Assembly: GCA_003342815.1 (NCBI GenBank)
Contig: PTEX01000032.1
Coordinates: forward strand, 2,343,665-2,407,664
Source of the DNA: Eudromia elegans
Taxonomy: Eukaryota > Chordata > Aves > Tinamiformes > Tinamidae
Direction: 5' to 3'
DNA: 64,000 nt
Part shown: in pieces, positions 1 through 20,600 of the stretch
Layout of the letters: each line of letters opens with the position of its first letter
Position numbering within the stretch: position 1 is the stretch's first letter
Position numbers and translations under genes: made by a program
Notes under the pieces: model-generated
What the model was told of the DNA's origin: nothing
Database searches by the model: none
What the model saw: only the letters and a program-made list of their open reading frames with translations

Positions 1-10315
<10,315 letters not shown>

Positions 10316-10590
10316 GTTGTGCGGCGGCGGCGGCTCGGCGCGGGAGACCCAGGCCCGGCGCCTCCTCCCTTCCCTTTCTCTGGCTCCGGGCGCGGGAGGG
10401 GGAAGCGCGGGAGGTGGATGCGCGCCGGGAGGGGGCGGGGAGGGGGGGACCTCAGTTCACTCCGTGCCCGCGGGGGGTGGGGCTGCGCGAGGGGCGGACG
10501 GCGGCGGCGGCGAAGGGAGGGAGGGAAGGAGAGGGGGGCGTCGCGCTGGGGCCGCCTGACGCCTCCGCTCCGCCCGGAAATGAAAGCGAA
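10316..10590 (-). promoter_or_regulatory. FMR1: FMR1 5' UTR, CCT/CCG-rich
   Basis: About 265 nt lie between the start codon and the conserved start-site module. On the sense strand the leader is pyrimidine-rich, with CCT/CCCT runs and two short GCC/CCG runs of about four units (10321-10333 and 10499-10512). There is no sense CGG array at the place where human FMR1 carries its expandable repeat. From memory, chicken FMR1 has been described with a CCT repeat here, which agrees. The exact transcription start is inferred. Confidence 0.75.
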
Positions 10591-10594
10591 ACGG
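10574..10594 (-). promoter_or_regulatory. FMR1: FMR1 start-site module (GTTTCGCTTTCATTTCC)
   Basis: The sense strand reads CCGTTTCGCTTTCATTTCCGG. It closely matches the human FMR1 start-site region as I remember it (GTTTCGGTTTCACTTCCGG), where transcription begins at pyrimidine-rich initiator-like sites. An ETS-like CCGGAA core is included on the opposite strand. Confidence 0.65.
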
Positions 10595-10660
10595 TCACCG
10601 CGGGGCGGCGCGCGCGGGCGGCGGCGGCGGGGGGGAGGAGTGCGGGAGAGCCGCTTCGAA

Positions 10661-10688
10661 TGTAAACAGTGGCGGCGCGTCACGTGAC
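10661..10688 (-). promoter_or_regulatory. FMR1: Conserved E-box plus FOX-like site in the FMR1 promoter
   Basis: The palindrome GTCACGTGAC at 10679-10688 contains a perfect CACGTG E-box of the USF type, and GTTTACA follows on the sense strand at 10661-10667. The human FMR1 promoter carries CACGTGACG and then CAGTGTTTACAC at comparable spacing, from memory. USF1/USF2 bind the human E-box. Occupancy here is inferred. Confidence 0.7.
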
Positions 10689-10770
10689 AGGCCGCAACCG
10701 GCGCGCCCGCGCGCGCCCCCGCCGGCCTAACGGGCGGGCCGCGCGCCCCCGGCCGCCAGCGCCGCGCCCC

Positions 10771-10802
10771 TGCCGCGCGTGCGCGCAGCCGCAGCGACGT
10801 CA
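10771..10802 (-). promoter_or_regulatory. NRF1-like and CRE-like sites
   Basis: GCGCGTGCGCGC at about 10775-10786 resembles an NRF1 (alpha-Pal) site. CGACGTCA at 10795-10802, TGACGTCG on the other strand, is a one-mismatch cAMP response element. Human FMR1 has an NRF1 site upstream of its E-box in the same order. Factor binding is inferred from the motif only. Confidence 0.5.
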
Positions 10803-10847
10803 CCCGCCAGCGGCGCGGCACGTCCCGCCTTGAGTGGCTGCGCGCGC

Positions 10848-10912
10848 GGCCAATAAGACTGCGGGCTGGGGCATGGCCTGCCAGCCAATCAAAAGCGTGT
10901 AGGGGCGGGTCG
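10848..10912 (+). promoter_or_regulatory. Two CCAAT boxes and a GC box
   Basis: CCAATAAG (near 10850) and GCCAATCA (near 10884) are NF-Y-type CCAAT boxes in plus orientation, followed by GGGGCGGG (near 10901). They lie 270-330 bp upstream of the FMR1 start and point away from it. They could serve a divergent transcript as well as FMR1. Confidence 0.45.
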
Positions 10913-11300
10913 GTTTTGTCAGGGCCGTGTGACTGGGCGGGGGAGCGGGGAGGACCGTTGGTCTAAGGCGGGTGGGGGGAGCGTGAGGGGAGGGGAGGCC
11001 GAGCTGCGGGGGAGGGATCGGGCCTCGTGAATGAAATAAATGAAGAAATAAAGAACCAGGGCTGACGGGTGGCTCCCTGGGGCCATATTGTTGGGAAGGC
11101 CTCGGGGAAGAAGGGATAAGGGTGGGCTGGGAAGGATGAAGGGAGGGGCAGGCCTGTGGCACTGGGCTCCCCTCACAGAGGTGGCCTGCAGGAGAGGTGG
11201 GTGAAGCTGGGAACGGGCCCCAGGGTCACCCCTGCCCCTCGCATGAGGAGCCTCTGTTGTGCTGCTCCTGGTGCTGCACTCGCGGTTATGTACTCGGGAA

Positions 11301-14300
11301 CAAACCCTGAAGCTCCGTGACACTCCTCGTCCCCTGGATTTTGTGCCTCCGGGACAGCCTCGTAGGCCTAGAAAGCTGCTGCTGTTCATTGACCTCCCCG
11401 AGAGAGCTGAGCGCTTGTTCAACAAACTCACTTTGCAAGAAAACAAGTTGCTCTACGAGCTATTAGTTTATTTACAGGTTAAAGAAAAAGCTTACTCCAT
11501 TTTGTGCCTTTTGTCCCAACCGTCTGGAAGAACTGCTGTAACTGTGCTGCTGGAGTCACAGCTGGAAGTACATGGGAAGCGAGGCTGCCTGTTCAGTCTG
11601 TCATTAGACCTGCCCAAACGTTAGCAATTCTTCTGACGTATTCTTTTTTGTATGAATTATAAATACTAAGAGAAGCAAAAAAGGTTCTGTTGCTATCCAT
11701 CCCACCAAAAATTTTAGCCTTCTATTCAATTGAGGTCTTCCTTAAATACTTCCTGAAAATACAAGAAAAATCCTCCGTTAGGAAGGTTGAAGTGTAATAA
11801 TCTAAGGGAAATGGCACTTCTCAGAGCATATCAGAGCTGTATAGACAACAGTGATTGTCATTCACAACCTTGCTCATCAGTCCTGCTTTAGATAATGCTG
11901 CCTCTGTAGGATTTACTACCTTAAATGAACCTTTTTTTTTTTTTTTTCTATTTATCTTTACCAACAAATACCAGTTCTGCCTAAATACATTGACAGGTTA
12001 AGCATTTAAAATCCAGTCATCAACACAGGCCTTTCAGAACAACAACAATCAAAGGCTTTTTAAGCATCAAGAGATTTCGCTAGATACATGAAAACCCTTC
12101 ATACAGTTCAAGGGGCAAGAATGACAGGAATGACTGACTTTTTTTTCCCTCCCAGCCAGCGCTGTTGAACTTAAGCCTTGGTGAAGGACTCCAAATAAGA
12201 CTTAACTCATGAAACATTATTTTAAAAATAGTCATTTGGTGACTAGTAAAGTCTCTTAATGGAGTTTTTACAATTCTCCTTAAACACTCATTTTGGGCTA
12301 TAGTCCTTCTGAGGTTCACAGACTTCAACCTTTCCAATCCTTTTTTTTTTTTCTGCTGGTTTTCATGTGCTTTGCTCCAGACAAGAGCCTCTCCTGGAGG
12401 ACTCCTTTCCACCTACAGAATGTCATCCAGATGGTACTCAAGCGTCACCCAAAATTAATTCCTGCATTACCATCTAAGCCAGATAGCCATAATAGATGTT
12501 CCTTAAGCCATAATAGATGTTTCTTATTCCCTGCATTTGTCACATTTGTCATAATTTGCTTACATTTGTGACATACAAGACTGACTTATTTCAATTAGAC
12601 CAAATGGGTTAGACTGTTTTCCTCTGAGTTTATAGCTGTAGCTATAGGTTGATATAAAGGTTGATTTAAATCATAGAGACAGTAAAGTGGCTTTTAGTAG
12701 TCTTAACAGTGAAATGGTAATGTTAGAGTAACTAGGTCAGCAATTGGAAAAAGCAGTTATAACCAATAGGGATATAAAGATAAAAAACTTCTTGGACTTG
12801 TTTGCTTTATGATTAATCAATAATAGCTGAAGGTTGAGTGTTGGCAAAGTATTGCAGTTTTATTAGCCTATCCTTAACTAAACGAATACCCAGAAATGAG
12901 ATATATCCAACTGATGATGTAAAAACATAGGTATTCCCAGAACTTTGCAAAGAGAAGCTGAACTGAAACATAGAATATTTGCATGTATTAGCATATGTGT
13001 ACAAGGCATCAGATTGTGATGAGTTCATTTAGTTCTTTACACAAATAACGAGAATTTTTAGTGGAAGATCTGATAAAATTCTGTAAGAGGTGGTCACTGG
13101 AGAACCAGTAATATCATAATCATTAAAAAAGAGAAAGCAAAGTTTGTGAAAATTAACAAATGAATAAAAAATAACAAAAAGAATAAAAAATCATAAAAAG
13201 TCCTTCCTTATGTTTCTTTGTTTATCAGTCATTATTTCATCTCTTCCTTATATAAATTTAATTAGTTCTTTGTGTAGTACATAAGCAATAAATATGCATC
13301 AAAGGTTCATTTTGTCACATATTCTTCTCTAGATCCTTCTATGTCTATAGCTTAGCTATGTCTCCAGGTGTGGTTTTCAGCTTCTACAGTCCAGACTTGA
13401 ATACATAAGGACACTTGAGGGATTTAAGCGTACGTTGCACCTGCAACCCAAAAGACTCCCGGTTTCAGGAAGAAGAGTCCAAGAAGTAAATATTAGAAAC
13501 TAAGATTCAGAACATTATTAAATTCAATAATTTATAAAAATATAGTCTTATAAAAATGCATATTTTGAAAATGGTGCACATAAACTATCAAGTTCTAGCT
13601 ATGTTGTCATCCAAAAAAAATCCAACTGTCACGCTATTCAGTTCACCTGTGAAGTAATTATCTAGGTGGGTGACCTTCTGATTTGTTGCATAGCTTTCCA
13701 ATAGAATAACGGGTCTTACTTAAAAATTATAGTAATTCCTGTATTCTTAGAGAACAATTTTTACATATCCTGGTTCACAACTGTCAGTGACACTTTCTTT
13801 TTTCCAGTTTAAAATTAATGGTGAGCATGAAAGCATGCATATAGAGTTTTGCTGTTTAATGATGCAATTTCATCTCCCACTCATGAGTTCTCTGCTCATT
13901 CCTCTGGTAGTTCTACAAATTAATTTGTTAGTACATTAAGCCCACATGTTATGTCTTCTGCAGAAGTTTATTGGAGCTATAGGCAGTCCATGTTAATAGG
14001 TGAAGCTCACAATCATATGTAAAACCACAGAGGTAAATTCCTCAGCTATTTTGTCTAGTTCTGGGCAAAGGCTGAGAGAATTGGGCCTCTTCAGCCTGAA
14101 GGAGAGAAGGCTGAGAGGGGACCTCATCCGTGTCTCTAAGTACCTCAAGGGAAGGAGTGAGGAGGATGGTGCTGGCCTCTTCTCACTGGTGGCCAGCGAT
14201 AGGACTAGAGGAAATGGCCACAAACTGAAGCATCAAAAGTTCTGCAGGAACTTAAGGAAAAGTTTCTTAACAGGGAGGGTACCAGAGCCCTGGAACAGGC

Positions 14301-17300
14301 CGTACAGAGACCCTGACCCTATGGAGTGCCTTTTCCTGGAGATCTTCAAAACCCGCTTGGACACCACCCTATGCCATGTGCTCCAAATGATCCTGCCTGT
14401 GAAGGAGGTTGGACTAGATGACCTCTAGAGGTCCCTTCCAACCTTAAGCATTGTATGATTCTATGATCTCAATGCTAAATTTTATCCTTTACTAATTTCA
14501 ACAACAGGATAATTTCTATGCATCTGTCTTTATACCTTGCATATTTGGTATAGCTGTAAATTTACCTATTTGTCCCCTCAATGATCTTCAGGGATCACAC
14601 CTAAGATCAATTTGCATTTTCCATAGCTTCACATACTGCAGAAAATTATGTTTGAAAATAGATCTATCTCGAGTTTTTCTAAATGCACAAGGATTGTAAG
14701 TGTAATGGTTAAGTACTACCACAAGAGGACACCCAAAGACAATTTGTCTTTTCACGCACATCCTGTATTAAAACCATAAAGTGGAAGATAACGTAGAAAA
14801 TGCAATATTACAAATTTGCCTTCAGAATACTGATGTGTCCTATATACTTAATTATGTTTCAAAGTATCTGATACATTTCACTGTAATTTAGAAAGAGATA
14901 TGATCTGAATGGAAAAATAGTGTTTGCAGACAATGTTAGGACTGAGAATATGTCACATCAACTCAGAAGCCATAATGGTACCAAATTAACTTTTAAGAAC
15001 ATAAAATGTTTTATTGATAGTGTATTTAAACATTTATAAAGTGTTATTTCTATAATTGCTAAAAACATTTAAGTTGCGAGAACTGTCCTGTAAGCCCTGA
15101 GCGAGATTGCTTTTTCATTACTATTACCAACTCAGGAGAACATTATGAAATACTTACATATGCAGCACATGCATTGCATCCTGAAGCTCCCATATCAGCC
15201 CTTCTAGACTGTACTTTGCTTTCACGGTCCTGCCCCTTCCAGCTCAGACTTCGTTTTCAGAATTTGACTTTCAAAAGAAATAGTATGCATTGAAAGTGGA
15301 GAGGGAGCTTGCACCCTCTTATACTATTATGAAAAGTCAACCAAATGTTCTTATTTGACAGAAAGGACTTCAGTGCTTTAAATGGCAGGCTACTAAAGGA
15401 CTATCCCTTCCCACTCTCATCTCAAGTACATCTTTACAAAACGAAAGAAAAAATAAGCCATAGCTTTAGAAGGATAGTCTGCTTAGCATACAAAAATGTA
15501 TAATTGAGACACTTAGGTGAGTAAATATATGTGTAAAGACTAACTTCAATAACTCATTAAAGCAATATAATATTGAACACAAAAGAGATTAATCTAGGAG
15601 CATGTAATAACCAAGGCCATTTCTTTAAATAGACAAAGTGGCAAGATTTTCCCATTTCTTTTTAGGCAAAGCAAAGACTGCAGATACTTTATGTTATTCA
15701 TCATAGTGGTTTGACCAACTGGAGTTCTACAAAAAAGTAAAACTTATTTGATACTAGATAAGAAGGCAGTATTCTACTTATTATGAAAATCAAGCTACAT
15801 AGCAAATAATTATTATAAATACTACCTTTGTATCAAGTTACACAAACATTGCAGCTCATTTAACAGGCACATCAAAGCAAAGTTGTAGGCCTGTGTTCAA
15901 CACAAGAAACACTTTGGTATTAAAATCAGTATGAATCTGTTTTACTAAAGTATGATAGAAAACATTTTCCTCAAGTCTCTTAATCTGAATAATAAAATAT
16001 TAATGACATATCTTTGAGCTTAGACTGACATTATCCAGTATTAATCATGCTTCTTCAATAGCAAAGTACCTAAAAGACTAACAGAAATCTTGCTGTCATC
16101 CAGATGCATTAATATATTAGCAGGAAGCCAAATTCTTGTATGTGTAGACATGAAGTATTTGATTTGATTGACTGATTTCTGCCACTATAGAAAATATTGT
16201 AGAGAGGGCAAGAGGAAGCACTGCTGGACCCAATTCAATTGCATTAGGACAATTTCCTCATGAACAATAATATCATACTTGAGTGGAATTCAAAACAATG
16301 ACCCAGTATTTACTTGTGTATTTGATACCTCTTCTTTTTGCTTGTCTCTTTCATAAAAAAATACGTTGCACTGACAATAACTGTTTAGTAAATAATTTTT
16401 CTAAATTTGTATCAGCCATTCATAGGTAAAAAACCCCAGAACTGATCTTTAATACACAAGATGTTTTTATGTAATGAGAAATTATTCCTTCCATTCTGCC
16501 CAAAAGGAGCATGAGATTCAATAGATGATTTTGTGGTCTTTCACATTGAGATTGCTTTGTTACTAAACTCATTTGTCTCTCTACTTTATACACATCTTAT
16601 GCTTTTGTTAAAGTCACTGTCAAAACATCTAGTCCTGTTGTATGTTTATAAAAGGTAGAACTCCAGTGTTTTGATATCAGACATGATTACTGATTTGCAT
16701 TTTAAAGAGGTGTAATTCACTCAATGCCTCATTTTTCCTTTTGTGTTTGGAACACTTTTCGGAAGAGGTGGGAAAAAAGTGGATCTCTAGGCTGAGACTT
16801 GCAACTTAACATGGCTAGAGCACCAAGCTCTGGAAAGCACAATGCCAAAAGCATGGACTTTCCTCTTCAAGCACTATCCTGCCACAGGGAGCAGTAGCAG
16901 AGATATCACTCAGTCCATAGTCCCAGAAATCATTTCCCACCGGATGCTCTGCACTATAAGACCGTGAAAGAGTCACCGTGAAGATTATGAGCATGTGCCA
17001 CTACAGGTTACAGGCATCAAAACGTCTCCTCTGTCACGTGCTTTGAGTGGCAGCTCTCCACACCAGGTTGTGGGATGCAAGTCTCTCTTACTCACCTTCT
17101 GGACCTGCAGGGAAAGGCATGACTTCAAATTCTGGGCCTCCATGGGACTACCTTATCTTGCAGCCAAAAAGCACATGTACAGGACATAGCTGGCAGTTAC
17201 ACACTCCCATGCCTATCCAGATGCACAAAAAAAAGAAGCAGAAAGTGCACGAGGGTGCAGAGAGAAGAAAATTTGGAGGTCGATAATGGAACTGAAAGTA

Positions 17301-17564
17301 GAGCAGGCAATGGTGTATGACTAAAGCTGGGTCACTGGTGAGGACTGAGAGGACAGGAGGACATGGGTTGTTTAGATGCATGCGCAGAAAGGGGTGTGCA
17401 AATGAGGAATTCTTGTGCAAGGCAGATTTGGGACACTGTGACAGGCTGGTGCAAACCACAGAGAGTGAGGAGCTCCAAAGAGCAGAGAGGATCTGAGATA
17501 TTTCAGCTTTAGCACAGAAAATTAAGAATTTTAGGTGGGAGTTCACTACTGTCTCGAGGAAGAC
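11301..17564. other. Spacer between FMR1 and ARHGAP36
   Basis: This is about 6.3 kb of AT-rich sequence. Apart from one CR1 fragment (14050-14470) and a short tandem pair at 12486-12525 I see no recognised element. The 3' UTR, and possibly further C-terminal exons, of the minus-strand RhoGAP gene should lie in its right part. The only clear AATAAA seen on that strand is at about 15010-15015. Confidence 0.6.
14050..14470 (+). mobile_element. CR1 LINE fragment with the 3' end of ORF2
   Basis: The plus strand encodes residues typical of the CR1 ORF2 C terminus, such as ELGLFSLKERRLRGDL, DRTRGNGHKLKH and LEIFKTRLD. It then runs into the conserved tail GGACTAGATGACCTCTAGAG and the TGATTCTATGAT repeats. 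It is 5'-truncated to about 420 bp. A coding frame survives for about 130 codons, but the element lacks the reverse transcriptase core and is dead. Confidence 0.93.
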
Positions 17565-17666
17565 TTACAACACGGTATTAAACTTCCTGCGCAGGAGGTA
17601 ATCGATGACATCAGGGTCTGTCTGAAAGACTCTCCTTAGGATGTCCTGTTGCATTTCTGGAGAGAC
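17565..17666 (-). CDS. ARHGAP36: ARHGAP36 exon encoding the end of the RhoGAP region
   Basis: The acceptor CCTAG precedes [14 protein letters not shown] and then [18 protein letters not shown] and TAA. This aligns with the family segment TDPDVVDYLLRRK. The TAA lies inside TTGTAAGT, a near-perfect splice donor (intron would start at 17568), so the exon either ends the protein or splices on after GTGTT. Confidence 0.8.
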   Translation of the reverse strand, partial: VSPEMQQDILRRVFQTDPDVIDYLLRRKFNTVL

Positions 17667-20600
17667 CTAGGAAAGATACACAGCTACACATGGCATCTCC
17701 TCTCCGAGGGAAAACAAGCAAAGAGAAAGAAGGCAAATAAGCAGGGCCAAAAGGCCTCCAAGTCAATCCTCAGAAGCATTCTATATTGGTGTCAAGTGCC
17801 CCACATCTCCCAGGGAGTCTCTACAGGATCCCATCCCATGCTTTCCTCACATTAATCCTCAGCTCTTTGTCTCCCTATTGAAATGCAGGAACTGCTACAA
17901 GGCTTTTCAAAGGCCTGAGATATCATGTTCACATAGATCTACAGGAAATGGCCATTTCTGATATTTCTCTGGAATTTCCCAGGTTCCCTCCCAAAATCAG
18001 GGCCACAAGTGCTCAGCACATAGTCTGCATATCCAGAATGAAAGTTTCTTCTGGGGCTTGGAAAGAGCTACCGAGTCTCAGTTAGGTTGCTACCAAGTTC
18101 AGAAGCACAGTGCAGCACCCAACTGCATCACACGCTTTGGGGACCGCTTCGGAGTGCCTGAGCACACACAAAGCATCCCCTTGGGCTGCAGGCCTCAGTG
18201 CACATCCAATGTGAAGGGCCACTTGCGCTCATCTGCTGCCCCCACCTCAATCTACACCAAGACCCATCCAGTACAAATGTGTACCATTGCACTGGTCCTG
18301 GGCTCCATCAGTATCACCACAAAGATGGGGACAAGCACTCGGTGCAGATGGAGACGTCCCAGTCTATCACGTCTGGCTGCCTCTCCCCACTATTACTTGC
18401 TCTTCCTCACCAGTCTAACTCTGCACTCCCTGCTCCTCACACCACCACCTTTCAGCTCCCCTCCTCTCCTAGGATCTCCCATTTTCCTCCTTCTCTCCTT
18501 CCTCACCATATGGGGACACTCTGGTTGGAAAAGGGACTGAGGTCTACTGCTCCTGCAGTTGTTGTTGGCCAGCTGTTCCCATCTCAAACTAGCTTGGTCA
18601 GATGCCAGAAGGATGGAAAAATGTGAGAGAAGGACAGACGACATGTTCATGACATGACTCAGCATTTATGGGCCAAACCCAAGGTATTCCAGTTAATATT
18701 TCCACTTGACACGAGGAATGGATCACATCTTTACAAGGCAGTTCCAGTTGCCTGCTACTAAGTGGGGCTATGAATCCATTCCTCTTCATGCTGCCTTTAG
18801 AAAAGGTTTCAGAGGGGAAGAGGAGGCTGGAAAAGCCTATTCTGAGGAAACCTCACCTACCATAAACAAGGCCTGGTGGTGCTCAATCAACCTCTGAAGC
18901 ACCAGTATGACAGCGCTGCTGTCTTCAATGTTCATGACGCCAGAGTCCCTCTCTCCAGGCTTCTCTTTCTGCAGGATGTTGGGGCCAAAGATTGTGGCCA
19001 AGTTTGAGACTGTCATTTTATTCCCAGGAATCTGGCAAGTAAGCACAAACAGAAATTGCAGATCACAGATAGAGTAACATACAAAATTCCTAGATTCTCT
19101 AGCCTGGACAGAGCTACCAAGTAAGGGATGTTGATCTAGATTCAGTCTGGCCACACGGCCAGCATGAAAGGTTTGTGGTGCTGGAACACAGTCACTCCCT
19201 TTCCTTGCATCAGGGCCTTCCTTGCTAACTGCTTTCCTAACCGCTATCATAAGGTAACAACCAGTATTTCTATGTCATCTTACAAAATAGGACAAAGCCT
19301 TTGCGCCATGCAGAAGCTCAGAGCTCTAACTGTCCAGATGAATCAAAATCAACCTCAGTATACGATAAGGAATTCTTTGTGAAAGTTGGAAGTGGAAAAA
19401 AAAAATCAGGTACAAAAAAAGGTCTTTTGTGCTGCCTCTCTGGGGTTATTGCAACCCACAAAATCAGTTACCTGGACTGACAGCAACAGAAAGGACTCAG
19501 TGTAGAAGAGGGGATTTAACAACAAATTTGCTTTTTGCTTTATCTCCATTTTCCTTCCTTTTTCTTCTTCAATATTTAAAATGTTGCCTATCCAAGTTAC
19601 AGTAAAAACATGATCTAAGCCCTGAATAAATTTGCTTGTCTTCTTTGGAGGCATGCCCTGCTAGGACAAGGCCTAGCACCCAAGGGCTCTGATCTATGCA
19701 GAAGACCCCTGGTTTAATGAAGAGTCTTTCTTATTCCAAACTGCATTTTCTGCAGTTGCTGCTTAATCTGGACCCTCTAATTTCGATTTTGCAGCACCAC
19801 AGGCAGATGCTGTATTTTCAATCCCTGCTCTTCTTTTGTCTCGAGTATGGGGGCATTTGTCCTGTTGGTTTGTTAGGGATGTGGAGCTGCATCTCACACA
19901 TGCTGGAAGTGGCTCCATGTTGTGCTGGTACTTTGGAAGAACATAATTTCCTGTGTGCAGAAATGCCCCACTTTTCCTGGAAGAAGCGGTCTGTGCATGA
20001 CACCATAGGCTACGATATCTCCAGAGCTTCAGCACAGGGACAGACCTTTCCCAGAGCTCCAAATGCACCAGAGAATAGCTTCAGGTGCACCAGATACAGC
20101 AGCACTGATCCTGGGTTATATTTCATCTGCTTAAAACAGTAAATGAAAATGCACCAAAAAAACCTTTGCCATCTGACTGAGCAGTACCCACAGGAACAGA
20201 CACCACAAGTCTGAGCTGCCAAAGGATTAACCTTGTGAAACACTCTCCTTCCCACCGATGCAGGCAGGAGGAGCACAGGAATCCAGCTCAATAACCTTTA
20301 GGGATTCCTAACAGTCATACAGTGTTTCAGATGAGGAAAAAAAAAAGTGCTAAAAATAAACAAAATGACTTTGAAGGGGTTTTTTTCCTCCATTCCACTG
20401 AGATTTGCCCTAGAACATTTCTTATTTCTCCTGTTTGCTTTTGACCTAAGTGAAACAACCCCTCCTTTTTGCAGTAGACGTTTTTGGGCCAGCCTTACCT
20501 CTTGGCCGTCGGGGCCCCGGGAGCTCTCGGCATGCCGGGCCACCTCGCCGAGGAAGCGCAGCAGCCGCTGCAGCGTGTCGCTGTGGCACGGGGGCAGCAG

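Noticed and set aside
17096-17104. Nine-nucleotide microexon candidate on the minus strand, flanked by CCCTGCAG and GTGAGT
   Set aside because: Both splice sites look strong, but nine bases give no coding evidence and no further exon was found to join.
17148-17546. 132-codon minus-strand frame just downstream of the last phased ARHGAP36 exon
   Set aside because: It lacks a matching acceptor in phase and has no similarity I recognise to the ARHGAP36 C terminus. It may still be part of the 3' UTR.
18058-18626. Overlapping plus-strand frames of 142-160 codons
   Set aside because: They lie antisense in an ARHGAP36 intron and are not similar to any known family; likely chance frames in a GC-richer patch.
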